64,000 bases of DNA from Murimonas intestini (GTDB lineage: Bacteria; Bacillota; Clostridia; Lachnospirales; Lachnospiraceae). Within the stretch, counting starts at the first letter, position 1; every line of letters begins with the position of its first letter. The position numbers were made by a program, and so were the translations under genes. Below, one piece after another: positions 32,949-41,555 of the stretch. The DNA is taken from NCBI RefSeq assembly GCF_024622195.1, contig NZ_JANKBI010000014.1, forward strand, positions 94,950-158,949, written 5' to 3'. The notes under the pieces are model-generated. The model ran no database searches and was not told the origin of the DNA. It saw only the letters and a list, made by a program, of their open reading frames with translations.

Positions 32949-33869
32949 TCAGAGCCATTTTTTCTTTTTGCAGATCAATATTCCTGCTGTGATCAGCAGG
33001 ATACTGATAATAATGAGGATGGGGTACCCGAAGGGAGAGTCATATTCAGGCATATTAAAATTCATCCCATACCAGCCCGCCAGGAGCGTAAGAGGCATAA
33101 AGATCGTAGTCACTACTGTCAGAAACTGCATGGTCCTGTTCATCTTCAGGTCTCTCTGAGCCTGATAGCCCTCTTTTAACTGGATGACCTCTTCACGGAG
33201 TACCTGGATATCCTCTATCATACTCCTGGACCGCTCTTCCAGTATGGCAAACCGCTTCAGTATCATATCACTGTACAGGACATTTTCATTCTCTTCTATC
33301 CCTTCTATGACCCTTCTGAGATGTTCATAAAAATGCTTGAACTGCAGCAGCCGTTTTCTGAAATGTACGATCTGTTTTATATATTCTTCACTGTCTACCT
33401 CTCCCTGGGAAAATTCTTCCTTTTCATCCAGCTCCCGCTCCAGGACCTCCACCCTGTCCTCCTCCCTCTGGATCAGCTTCTCCAGAAACAAGAAGACTAT
33501 ATATTCAGGCGATATCTCCTGCTCCTTGTGTTCCAGGGACCGCAGGAGGCTGTCTACCTTGCCGGGCTCCTGAACCATCATGATCATCTGTTTACCGTCG
33601 AATATGAAATAGACAGGGTATTCAAACGGATGGCTGGTACGCACCTCAAAGGCGGGCACACACATAAAATCAAATTCTGCATGGCTCTCAAATCTGATAT
33701 CCGGATTCTCAGCCATCTCCCTGAGGAAGCTGCCGGATGTTTTCGCAAAACCTCCGGCCTGGTCAATCTCCTTTACAGAGCACAATAAAATCTGTGTTTT
33801 CTCCAGATTGTTTTCAGGGACCGGCGAAAGCCGGCCCCCTTCTATCATATATTGATATATCATTCTCAC
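32949..33869 (-). CDS. CorA-family divalent cation transporter
   Basis: A 306-residue protein: a large N-terminal cytoplasmic alpha/beta domain, a long helix (about 150-245) and two C-terminal membrane helices. The signature GMN loop appears in WYGMNFNMPEYD. The basic tail ICKKKKWL is usual for CorA. It mediates magnesium (or cobalt) uptake as a pentamer. Its ATG follows GGAGGGTGAG, only 20 nt after the stop of the upstream glutamine synthetase, with no terminator between, so the two are probably co-transcribed. Magnesium is a cofactor of that enzyme. Confidence 0.9.
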   Translation of the reverse strand: MRMIYQYMIEGGRLSPVPENNLEKTQILLCSVKEIDQAGGFAKTSGSFLREMAENPDIRFESHAEFDFMCVPAFEVRTSHPFEYPVYFIFDGKQMIMMVQEPGKVDSLLRSLEHKEQEISPEYIVFLFLEKLIQREEDRVEVLERELDEKEEFSQGEVDSEEYIKQIVHFRKRLLQFKHFYEHLRRVIEGIEENENVLYSDMILKRFAILEERSRSMIEDIQVLREEVIQLKEGYQAQRDLKMNRTMQFLTVVTTIFMPLTLLAGWYGMNFNMPEYDSPFGYPILIIISILLITAGILICKKKKWL

Positions 33870-33889
33870 CCTCCGGGCAGGTTCTTACA

Positions 33890-36001
33890 CTACACCTCAA
33901 ACAGCAGATCGCCGTAAGACGGCATCGGCCATTCTTCTTTATCTACTATCATCTCCAGCTGGTCTACGGGCCTGCGCAGCGCTTCCATGGCAGTAAATAC
34001 TTCAGAGTGATAATATACTGCCTGCTCTCTGCCTGACTCCATCATGGCTGCCCTGTCTGTGACAGTCTCCAGCTTTTCAAGGGTTTCCTTTGTCTGCGCA
34101 AGCAGCTTTGTGGTCTGCTCCAGATATCCAAGGGGGACAGATGCATCCGCCCCGGCCTGTCTGATCTCATTGGCAGTGCCTGCCAGGTTTCTGGCAAAAC
34201 GCATGACAGCCGGTATGATATGCTTGCTGGCTATATCGATCATTGCCCTCGCTTCGATATTGAGCGCTTTTGAATAGCTCTCATACTGGATCTCCGCCCG
34301 GCTTTCCAGCTCGGCCCTTGTAAATACGCCGAATTTGCCGAACAGATCAACTGAACTGTCATTTAAAAGAGCCGGTATGGCATCCACCATGGATGTAATA
34401 TTCGGAAGACCACGTCTGGCCGCTTCCTCCACCCACTCCTCAGAGTAGCCATTCCCGTTAAATACAATGCGCTGATGCTCATTCGCATAGAGTTTGATCA
34501 GGTCATGCACGGCCAGATCAAAATCATCAGCCTTTTCAAGTATATCGCAGGCATCCGAGAATGCTTCTGCCACTATAGTATTCAGGACCACATTGCACTC
34601 CGCAACGGAATCCCTGGACCCGACCATACGGAATTCGAACTTATTTCCTGTAAATGCAAACGGTGACGTCCTGTTCCTGTCAGATGTATCTTTGGCAAAA
34701 TCAGGGAGAGTCTTGACACCTGTGTGGAGAGTCTCCCTCTTAAGGCTGTGGGTGGCCATCCCAGTGCTGATGAGCTGGGAGAGCACGTCTTCCAGCTGTT
34801 CTCCCAGGAATATGGAAATGATGGCAGGAGGCGCCTCGTTTGCCCCCAGCCTGTGGTCATTGCCCACATCAGCTGCGGATTCTCTTAGAAGGTCTGCATG
34901 GCGGTCTACAGCTCTCATCATACAAGTGAGCACCATCAGGAACTGTATATTCTCATGAGGAGTTTTTCCAGGTTCCAGAAGATTTATACCGTCATCTGTA
35001 GTCAGAGACCAGTTATTATGCTTGCCTGAACCATTTACGCCGGCAAAGGGCTTCTCATGCAGAAGGCACTGCAGCCCATGATTCTCCGCTACCCTTTTGA
35101 GTGTCTCCATGATGATCTGGTTATGGTCTGCCGCCACATTGCACTGCGCATAGATAGGCGCCAGCTCATGCTGTGCCGGGGCCACCTCATTATGCTGGGT
35201 TTTGGCTGATACGCCCAGTTTCCACAGTTCTTTATTCACATCCTTCATAAAGGAGCCGATCCTCTGGCGGATCACCCCAAAATAGTGGTCATCCAGCTCC
35301 TGCCCCTTGGGAGGCATGGCTCCGAACAGAGTCCTGCCTGTAAAGATCAGGTCTTTCCTTTTTAAGTACTTTTCTCTGTCTACAATAAAATATTCCTGCT
35401 CTACGCCTACTGACGGGGTCACTTTTTTGGAGGTAGTATTTCCGAACAGGCGGATGAGCCTGAGCGCCTGTGTCTGGACAGCCTCCATAGAGCGCAGAAG
35501 AGGTGTCTTCTGGTCCAGCGCCTCGCCTGTATAGGAGCAGAACGCTGTGGGGACACAGAGGATCGCACCCGTATCATCTTCACGCACAAAAGCCGGGGAG
35601 GTGCAGTCCCAGGCTGTATATCCTCTCGCCTCAAAAGTGGCCCTCAGGCCTCCTGACGGGAAGGAAGAGGCGTCCGGTTCGCCTTTGATGAGCTCTTTTC
35701 CTGAGAATTCCATCAGCACAGAACCCTTGGAATCCGGGGCAGTGATAAAAGAATCATGTTTCTCAGCTGTAAATCCGGTCAGCGGCTGGAACCAGTGTGT
35801 GTAGTGGGTCGCCCCCTTCTCCACAGCCCAGTCCTTCATAGCCTCGGCCACAACTTCAGCAGTCATATAGTCCAGGTCTTTGCCTTCATCGATCGTTTTA
35901 CGCAGTTCCTTATAGACTTTTTTAGGAAGCCTCTCTTCCATGACCTTGTCGCTGAACACGTTTGCGCCGAACAACGCGGTTACATTTAACTTTTCACTCA
36001 T
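33890..36001 (-). CDS. glnN: glutamine synthetase type III, copy 1
   Basis: The start at 36001 (MSEKLNVTALFGANVFSDKV) has GGAGG 8 nt upstream; 703 residues, the normal GSIII size. Core motifs include PSVGVEQEYFIVDR (metal-binding Glu), KTQHNEVAPAQHELAP, PFAGVNGSGKHNNWSL and GNKFEFRMVGS. The enzyme makes glutamine from glutamate, ammonia and ATP as a dodecamer. It has its own promoter (36037-36065) and no leader hairpin, unlike copy 2. The two copies are collinear and very similar, differing most in the last 150 residues. Confidence 0.96.
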   Translation of the reverse strand: MSEKLNVTALFGANVFSDKVMEERLPKKVYKELRKTIDEGKDLDYMTAEVVAEAMKDWAVEKGATHYTHWFQPLTGFTAEKHDSFITAPDSKGSVLMEFSGKELIKGEPDASSFPSGGLRATFEARGYTAWDCTSPAFVREDDTGAILCVPTAFCSYTGEALDQKTPLLRSMEAVQTQALRLIRLFGNTTSKKVTPSVGVEQEYFIVDREKYLKRKDLIFTGRTLFGAMPPKGQELDDHYFGVIRQRIGSFMKDVNKELWKLGVSAKTQHNEVAPAQHELAPIYAQCNVAADHNQIIMETLKRVAENHGLQCLLHEKPFAGVNGSGKHNNWSLTTDDGINLLEPGKTPHENIQFLMVLTCMMRAVDRHADLLRESAADVGNDHRLGANEAPPAIISIFLGEQLEDVLSQLISTGMATHSLKRETLHTGVKTLPDFAKDTSDRNRTSPFAFTGNKFEFRMVGSRDSVAECNVVLNTIVAEAFSDACDILEKADDFDLAVHDLIKLYANEHQRIVFNGNGYSEEWVEEAARRGLPNITSMVDAIPALLNDSSVDLFGKFGVFTRAELESRAEIQYESYSKALNIEARAMIDIASKHIIPAVMRFARNLAGTANEIRQAGADASVPLGYLEQTTKLLAQTKETLEKLETVTDRAAMMESGREQAVYYHSEVFTAMEALRRPVDQLEMIVDKEEWPMPSYGDLLFEV

Positions 36002-36036
36002 CGGTGAACCTCCATTCATTCAAATTAACTATACGC

Positions 36037-36065
36037 ATGATACCTTATTTTTTCTAAAATTGCAA
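36037..36065 (-). promoter_or_regulatory. promoter of glnN copy 1
   Basis: On the minus strand TTGCAA (36065-36060) and TATCAT (36042-36037) are separated by 17 nt. The leader is about 30 nt and unstructured. Confidence 0.7.
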
Positions 36066-36105
36066 GTCTTAGCTAAATTTAAGAAAGCGCGCCGGGAACG
36101 GCTGG

Positions 36106-36155
36106 GACAAAAAAATGCTGCCCCCCGGCAGAGATCATCCGCCGTGGGTCAGCAA
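36106..36155 (-). terminator. intrinsic terminator of lgt
   Basis: On the minus strand TGCTGACCC pairs with GGGGGCAGCA, with an inner GGCGGA/TCTGCC pairing, followed by TTTTTTTG. It lies about 20 nt after the lgt stop. Confidence 0.8.
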
Positions 36156-36167
36156 TCCACTACATTT

Positions 36168-36968
36168 TTATTTATCTTCAGACTCTTTCGCTTCGTCTTC
36201 TTTCTCTGCTTTAGAAGACATAAACCTGCCCTTGCAGCTCAAATACATCATTACAATGCCTGCAGCTACCATAAAAATAGATATAAACTGAGAAGTGGAG
36301 AGTGCTCCCACGTTTCCCCTCGGGTCATTTCTTAATATCTCGATCAGAAATCTGCCCACTCCGTAAAGGAGCAGATAACCGCTTGTGATGACGCCTTTAT
36401 TAGGCTTCTTCCTTGCAGCAAGTATAAGGATGGCTGCAATCAGCAGATCTCCAATGCTGGAAAACAGCTGTGTGGGTATAAGCTTTACATTCAGCGGTGC
36501 AAACGGGGAATCGGTGAAAACTACCCCATACCAGGCATCTGTCGGGCGCCCGTAGCAGCAGCCTGACATGAAGCAGCCTACCCTTCCAAGCCCCTGTGCG
36601 ATAGCTACAGACGGGATCGCCAGGTCAATGTATTCCAGAGCGCTCACCTTTTTATGCCTGCAGTAGATGACAGCAGTAAGTATCCCTGCAATGATACCGC
36701 CATATACCACAAAACCGTTCTTCAGATCATCCAGTAAAGATTTTGTCTCCATCAGGCTCTTCCATTCTGTAATAATATACAGAATCTTAGCCCCCAGAAA
36801 ACCGCCCAGCACGCAGAGTATTGTCAGATTAAAGATCAAGTCTGTACTGAGCCCCGCCTTTTTGGCCCTGTAGGAAGCTGTCAAAAGAGCAGCCAGCACT
36901 CCCAGGGCAATCATAAAACCATAGCCATATATGGTAATAGGACCTATTGAAAATAATTCATAGCGCAT
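36168..36968 (-). CDS. lgt: prolipoprotein diacylglyceryl transferase
   Basis: The start at 36968 (MRYELFSIGPITIYGYGFMI) follows AGGAGG; 266 residues, seven hydrophobic segments. Signature motifs are GRVGCFMSGCCYGRPTD and the conserved Arg in GVGRFLIEILRNDPRG. It transfers diacylglycerol from phosphatidylglycerol to the lipobox cysteine of prolipoproteins, in the membrane. A strong promoter precedes it. It sits between the two glutamine synthetase genes, with no functional link evident. The acidic tail (KAEKEDEAKESEDK) is disordered. Confidence 0.95.
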   Translation of the reverse strand: MRYELFSIGPITIYGYGFMIALGVLAALLTASYRAKKAGLSTDLIFNLTILCVLGGFLGAKILYIITEWKSLMETKSLLDDLKNGFVVYGGIIAGILTAVIYCRHKKVSALEYIDLAIPSVAIAQGLGRVGCFMSGCCYGRPTDAWYGVVFTDSPFAPLNVKLIPTQLFSSIGDLLIAAILILAARKKPNKGVITSGYLLLYGVGRFLIEILRNDPRGNVGALSTSQFISIFMVAAGIVMMYLSCKGRFMSSKAEKEDEAKESEDK

Positions 36969-37011
36969 AGAAACCTCCTGTAAACATTTTTTCAAAACAA
37001 CATGTGCTATA

Positions 37012-37040
37012 AATATATTACTTCCCAATAGAATTGTCAA
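37012..37040 (-). promoter_or_regulatory. consensus promoter of lgt
   Basis: On the minus strand a perfect TTGACA (37040-37035) and TATATT (37017-37012) with a 17-nt spacer. Confidence 0.8.
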
Positions 37041-37111
37041 GAAAAAGCCCAGATGCAGGCCGCCGGTTTGTTACAGGCCAGCCGTTTGTCCTATAACACC
37101 TGTTTCTATAT

Positions 37112-39223
37112 TTAAACTTCAAACAGCAGATCTCCGTAGGAGGGCATTGGCCATATTTCTTTATCTACGATCATCTCCAGTTTGTCAACGGGAGCGCGCA
37201 GTGCCTGCATGGCAGGCATAACCTCATCATGGAAAGCCCTTGCCTGTTCTTCTCCCTCTTCTTTTTCCGCTGCTGCCGCATCTGCCCGGATCAATTCGTT
37301 TAATGCGCGTTTCGTCTCTGCCAGAAGGGCGCTGGCTTCTCTCAGGAGCTCTGTCTGCACATCAGCCTCCACACCTGCTGATGTGACTGAACTGATGGTG
37401 TCTCCCAGGGTTTTCGTATAGCGGATAACTGCAGGGATGATCTGTTTTCCCGCAATGTCGATCATCGTTCTGGCTTCTATATTGATATCCTTTGCATATG
37501 TCTCATACTTTATAGCCGCACGTGCTTCCAGCTCCGTCCTGGAAAATACCTTAAAACGCTCAAACATGGCCACTGTTTTCTCAGTTGTCAGGCAGGGAAC
37601 TGCATCTACCATGGACCTGATGTTTGGAAGGCCTCTTCTTCCCGCTTCTTCCACCCATGCGTCTGAGTATCCGTTTCCGTTAAATATGATCCTCTGATGC
37701 TCTGTAGCATACTTCTTGATCAAATCGTGGACTGCAAGATCAAAGTCTTCTGCCTTTTCCAAAACTTCACAGGCTTCAGCAAATGCCTCCGCCGCTATCG
37801 TGTTTAATACAGTGTTTGGGGAAGCTATGGAATCTCTTGATCCCACCATGCGGAATTCAAACTTATTTCCTGTAAAGGCAAACGGTGACGTTCTGTTCCT
37901 GTCAGTGGCATCCTTTGCAAAGTCCGGAAGAGTCTTTACACCTGTGTGCAGCACCCCTCCTTTTTTACTGTGTGTAGCCATGCCTGTGCTGATCAGCTGC
38001 TCGATCACATCCTCCAGCTGTTCACCCAGGAAAACAGAAATAATGGCCGGCGGCGCCTCATTTGCTCCAAGCCTGTGGTCATTTCCCGGGTCCGCAGCTG
38101 ATTCACGGAGCAGATCAGCATGTTCATCAACAGCTTTTAAGATACATGTCAGCACCAGCAGGAACTGAATGTTCTCATGGGGTGTCTTGCCCGGATCCAG
38201 AAGATTGATCCCGTCATCTGTAGTGATCGACCAGTTATTATGCTTTCCTGAACCGTTTACTCCTGCAAAGGGCTTCTCGTGGAGCAGGCAATGAAGCCCA
38301 TGCTGACATGCAGTCTTCTTCAAAATCTTCATGACCAGCTGGTTATGGTCTACGGCGATATTTGCCTCCGCATATATGGGGGCCAGCTCATGCTGCGCCG
38401 GAGCCACCTCATTATGCTGTGTCTTGGCGGAAACTCCCAGCTTCCAAAGCTCTTCATCCACATCCTTCATATAAGAAGCGATACGCTGCCTGATGGTCCC
38501 AAAATAATGATCGTCCAGTTCCTGACCCTTAGGCGGCATAGCGCCAAAAAGCGTCCGGCCTGTAAAAATAAGATCCTTCCTCTGAAGATATTTCTGTTTA
38601 TCCACCAGGAAATATTCCTGTTCAGGCCCCACAGACGGAGTAACCCTCTTTGATGTTGTATTGCCGAACAGTCTGAGCAGCCTCAGCGCCTGTTCATTTA
38701 CTGCCTCCATGGAACGCATAAGCGGAGTCTTCTGATCCAGCGCCTCACCTGTATAGGAACAGAAGGCCGTAGGAATGCACAAGATAGCACCTGCTGCATC
38801 CTCTCTCACATAGGCCGGTGATGTACAGTCCCAGGCAGTATACCCTCTGGCTTCAAAGGTAGCCCTCAGTCCTCCTGAAGGAAATGAAGACGCATCAGGT
38901 TCTCCTTTGATCAGTTCCTTTCCCGAAAACTCCATAAGTACAGTGCCGTCTTCTCTTGGAGCTGTGATAAAGGAATCGTGCTTCTCCGCAGTAACACCCG
39001 TGAGAGGCTGGAATATATGGGTATAGTGGGTGGCCCCCTTCTCCACGGCCCAGTTTTTCATGGCCTCCGCTACCACATCAGCCACCTCCGGATCCAGTTC
39101 CTTGCCCTCATTCATAGTCTTTTTCAATTCTCTGTATATCTTCTTTGGAAGTCTCTCCTGCATAACCCTGTCACTAAATACGTTTTCTCCAAAAATCTCT
39201 GACACATTCATAGTTTTACTCAT
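37112..39223 (-). CDS. glutamine synthetase type III, copy 2
   Basis: ATG at 39223 (MSKTMNVSEIFGENVFSDRV), behind GGTGAGG, is preferred to the in-frame GTG at 39235; 703 residues, the same length as copy 1. All core motifs are kept (PSVGPEQEYFLVDK, KTQHNEVAPAQHELAP, PFAGVNGSGKHNNWSI, GNKFEFRMVGS), so it should be active. The long leader with two terminator-like hairpins suggests regulated, nitrogen-limited expression. Copy 1 lies 1.1 kb downstream beyond lgt; a local duplication followed by divergence is likely. Confidence 0.95.
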   Translation of the reverse strand: MSKTMNVSEIFGENVFSDRVMQERLPKKIYRELKKTMNEGKELDPEVADVVAEAMKNWAVEKGATHYTHIFQPLTGVTAEKHDSFITAPREDGTVLMEFSGKELIKGEPDASSFPSGGLRATFEARGYTAWDCTSPAYVREDAAGAILCIPTAFCSYTGEALDQKTPLMRSMEAVNEQALRLLRLFGNTTSKRVTPSVGPEQEYFLVDKQKYLQRKDLIFTGRTLFGAMPPKGQELDDHYFGTIRQRIASYMKDVDEELWKLGVSAKTQHNEVAPAQHELAPIYAEANIAVDHNQLVMKILKKTACQHGLHCLLHEKPFAGVNGSGKHNNWSITTDDGINLLDPGKTPHENIQFLLVLTCILKAVDEHADLLRESAADPGNDHRLGANEAPPAIISVFLGEQLEDVIEQLISTGMATHSKKGGVLHTGVKTLPDFAKDATDRNRTSPFAFTGNKFEFRMVGSRDSIASPNTVLNTIAAEAFAEACEVLEKAEDFDLAVHDLIKKYATEHQRIIFNGNGYSDAWVEEAGRRGLPNIRSMVDAVPCLTTEKTVAMFERFKVFSRTELEARAAIKYETYAKDINIEARTMIDIAGKQIIPAVIRYTKTLGDTISSVTSAGVEADVQTELLREASALLAETKRALNELIRADAAAAEKEEGEEQARAFHDEVMPAMQALRAPVDKLEMIVDKEIWPMPSYGDLLFEV

Positions 39224-39251
39224 AATTTTCCTCACCTTTCTTGAATGAAAA

Positions 39252-39336
39252 AGAATCTCGCTTGCGGGATTCTCCGCCTGCGGCGGGTCGCTTCAGCGAC
39301 ATGATTCCTTACCGCCGCAGTGCGATCCTCGCGGAG
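39252..39336 (-). ncRNA. multi-stem leader element upstream of glnN copy 2
   Basis: On the minus strand CTCCGC (39336-39331) can pair with GCGGAG (39277-39272). TGCGGCG pairs with CGCCGCA inside it, and TCGC-TGAA-GCGA forms the tip. A terminator-like hairpin AGAATC...GATTCT (39252-39273) follows, leading into TTTTT about 25 nt before the start codon. The nested architecture looks like a folded RNA that could choose between anti-terminator and terminator. I do not recognise it as a known riboswitch. Confidence 0.5.
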
Positions 39337-39344
39337 CGTTTTTT

Positions 39345-39373
39345 GTTACATAGGACGAACTTTCCTATGTAAC
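39345..39373. repeat. perfect inverted repeat in the glnN copy 2 leader
   Basis: GTTACATAGGA and TCCTATGTAAC form an 11-bp perfect stem with a 7-nt loop, flanked by T6 on one side and A7 on the other. The arms thus extend to about 17 pairs. It lies between the first terminator and the multi-stem element. Confidence 0.8.
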
Positions 39374-39414
39374 AAAAAAAGGCGTCCCACCTGTTGGTGG
39401 AACGCCCTCGTTCT
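39374..39414 (-). terminator. leader terminator with nitrogen-type hairpin
   Basis: On the minus strand GGCGTTCCACC-AACA-GGTGGGACGCC is an 11-bp stem followed by TTTTTTT. It is preceded by and overlaps AGAACGAGGGCGTTCC, identical to the PII-amtB leader. It can terminate both fba read-through and transcripts from the glnN copy 2 promoter, so an anti-termination step would be needed for expression. Confidence 0.85.
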
Positions 39415-39449
39415 CGCTTTTATTCAGCTATACTTTTTTGTCTGTACAA

Positions 39450-39478
39450 ATAATAACCCAATTCCGGAAAAAATACAA
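39450..39478 (-). promoter_or_regulatory. promoter of glnN copy 2
   Basis: On the minus strand TTGTAT (39478-39473) and TATTAT (39455-39450) have a 17-nt spacer. It lies 220 nt upstream of the start codon and upstream of the leader terminator. Confidence 0.65.
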
Positions 39479-39513
39479 TTAACATTTTCCCTAAAATTAT
39501 GTTCTTAAACTGG

Positions 39514-40377
39514 TCAGGCTTTGTTGATTGATCCGAAAAGCTCCATTTTCTCCACTACAGTAGCTTTGATAGCTTCTGTGCCCGGAGCCAGCAGCTTACG
39601 AGGATCATAGCCTTTACCCTGCTGGTCTTTGCCAGCTTCGATGTATTCACGTGTAGCAGCAGCAAATGACAGCTGGCATTCTGTGTTTACGTTTATCTTG
39701 GCAACACCAAGATCGATAGCTTTTTTAATCATATCTTCCGGAATGCCTGTGCCTCCGTGAAGAACTAACGGCATATCACCTGTCAGGCTCTTGATTGCTT
39801 CCAGAGTCTCAAAGCTGAGTCCTTTCCAGTTTGCCGGATATTTTCCATGGATATTTCCGATTCCTGCTGCCAGCATTGTAACGCCCAGGTCAGCAATCCT
39901 CTTGCATTCCTGAGGATCAGCGCACTCGCCCATTCCTACTACGCCGTCTTCTTCTCCGCCGATAGATCCAACCTCTGCTTCCAGAGACATTCCTTTTTCT
40001 GCGCAGATCTTAACAAGCTCTTTTGTATTTGCCACGTTCTCTTCAATCGGGCTGTGGGATCCGTCATACATGATAGATGAGAATCCTGCTTCGATGCACT
40101 TCATGCATCCTTCGTATCCGCCGTGATCTAAGTGAAGTGCTACAGGAACAGTAATGTTAAGTTCTTCCAACATTCCGTTTACCATTCCTACAACTGTCTT
40201 ATATCCAGTCATATATTTTCCGGCGCCTTCAGAGACTCCTAAGATAACCGGTGAATTGTTTTCCTGTGCTGCCAGAAGAATTGCCTTTGTCCACTCAAGA
40301 TTGTTGATATTGAACTGTCCTACAGCATAGTGGCCTGCTCTGGCCTTCTCTAACATTTCTTTTGCTGATACTAACAT
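39514..40377 (-). CDS. fba: class II fructose-1,6-bisphosphate aldolase
   Basis: A 287-residue zinc-dependent aldolase of glycolysis and gluconeogenesis. It has VALHLDHGG with a zinc His, the acidic EAEVGSIGGEEDG loop, HGKYPANW and VLHGGTGIPEDMI with further zinc and phosphate-binding residues. A GGAGG site lies before the ATG. It has no own terminator other than the hairpin at 39374-39414. Confidence 0.96.
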   Translation of the reverse strand: MLVSAKEMLEKARAGHYAVGQFNINNLEWTKAILLAAQENNSPVILGVSEGAGKYMTGYKTVVGMVNGMLEELNITVPVALHLDHGGYEGCMKCIEAGFSSIMYDGSHSPIEENVANTKELVKICAEKGMSLEAEVGSIGGEEDGVVGMGECADPQECKRIADLGVTMLAAGIGNIHGKYPANWKGLSFETLEAIKSLTGDMPLVLHGGTGIPEDMIKKAIDLGVAKINVNTECQLSFAAATREYIEAGKDQQGKGYDPRKLLAPGTEAIKATVVEKMELFGSINKA

Positions 40378-40478
40378 TTACGTTACCTCCGCTTCCTAAA
40401 TTTAATAGACTCACTTTATAAGTACACCATTTCCGTTTATAATTATAACCTACTTTAGATAAAAAAGGAACCACTTTT

Positions 40479-41384
40479 TTATTTTAACGCGTCAAGACTT
40501 TTAACCATTATAGGAATCGCCTGCTTATGATTAACGATCTCCAGCTGCCTGTGATTTCCTCCAAATTCCCCATCCAGAGTCCAGGGCACCTCATCCTCTG
40601 ATTCAATGATAAGTCTGTCTGTCTTAAAGGAGTACATATACTTTGGATTAACCTCCTGAAGGAGCAGAGCCCCTATGATCTCCTGCAGTTCAATGGGATT
40701 CTTCGGACTCTTTATGAGAGTGACCTCAAACAATCCGTCATTCAGCTTTACATTTTTGCCCGTCATATTTCTAAAACCGCCCACAGATTCCGAGTTTGTT
40801 ACCATCCCATAGATGAATTCTTCTGTGACCATCTCGCCTTCTATCTCTATGGACATCTTATAAGCCTTGATGTTGAAGATCCGTTTGGCCCCCTCCAGCA
40901 CATAGGCAACATGCCCCAGGATGTTTTTTAACTGCTGGCTGGTCTGATAAGAGACATCTGTAAAAAGCCCAAAGGCCGCTATATATACAAAATAATCTTC
41001 GTTAAAGCCCCCTATATCACACAGATACTGTCTGTTCAGGGTAATCACGCCAGCTGCCGCCACAAGATTCTTTGGGATTTTCAGGCTGTGGGCAAAATCG
41101 TTTGTGCTTCCCCCCGGTATGTACCCCAGCGGCTTTTTTATCTCACTCTGCATCATGCCGGTGATCACTTCATCAAGCGTCCCGTCTCCTCCGCTGCATA
41201 CGATCATGTCAAATTCCGCTATCCTGTTTCTTGTCACCTCGCATGCATCCTGGCTGCGCTGGGTGGTATAAATAGTAAGGTCCATTTTATTTTTAACAAA
41301 CAGATCTACGATTTCCAGCAGTTTTGTCTTTATCTGTTCTTTTCCTGACTTGGGATTAACAATAAACAATACTTTCTTATTCAT
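40479..41384 (-). CDS. diacylglycerol/lipid kinase family protein
   Basis: A 301-residue soluble or peripheral enzyme of the YegS/DgkB/BmrU family. FIVNPKSGKEQIKTKLLEI opens the protein, the catalytic GGDG motif is in VCSGGDGTLDEVITGM, and PLGYIPGGSTNDFAHSL follows. These kinases phosphorylate diacylglycerol or related lipids and feed phosphatidic acid back to phospholipid synthesis. The exact lipid is not determinable. Neighbours: fba downstream and the Spo0E-like gene upstream. Confidence 0.9.
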   Translation of the reverse strand: MNKKVLFIVNPKSGKEQIKTKLLEIVDLFVKNKMDLTIYTTQRSQDACEVTRNRIAEFDMIVCSGGDGTLDEVITGMMQSEIKKPLGYIPGGSTNDFAHSLKIPKNLVAAAGVITLNRQYLCDIGGFNEDYFVYIAAFGLFTDVSYQTSQQLKNILGHVAYVLEGAKRIFNIKAYKMSIEIEGEMVTEEFIYGMVTNSESVGGFRNMTGKNVKLNDGLFEVTLIKSPKNPIELQEIIGALLLQEVNPKYMYSFKTDRLIIESEDEVPWTLDGEFGGNHRQLEIVNHKQAIPIMVKSLDALK

Positions 41385-41497
41385 AATCTTACCTCACTTT
41401 GCCGTTCTCCCGCCTTCGGATATTGTACTACGATTGAAGGCAGGTGGCAAGTGTTTTCCTGGTCACGGAGTGACCATTAACAACAACAGTAAAGGGC

Positions 41498-41544
41498 TGC
41501 TGCCATCCACACATAAATTACATGTGCGCCGTGGCAGCAGCCCT
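41498..41544 (-). terminator. terminator of the Spo0E-like gene
   Basis: On the minus strand GGGCTGCTGCCA and TGGCAGCAGCCC form a 12-bp stem with an inner CACATGTAATTTATGTG hairpin, then TTTACTG. It lies 12 nt after the stop codon. Confidence 0.8.
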
Positions 41545-41555
41545 GATCATTTTAC

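Noticed and set aside
30727..39513. A glutamine riboswitch (glnA motif) in the nitrogen leaders
   Set aside because: The conserved core I know for that motif was not found. Only shared hairpin arms were seen, so I report a candidate attenuator without naming a class.
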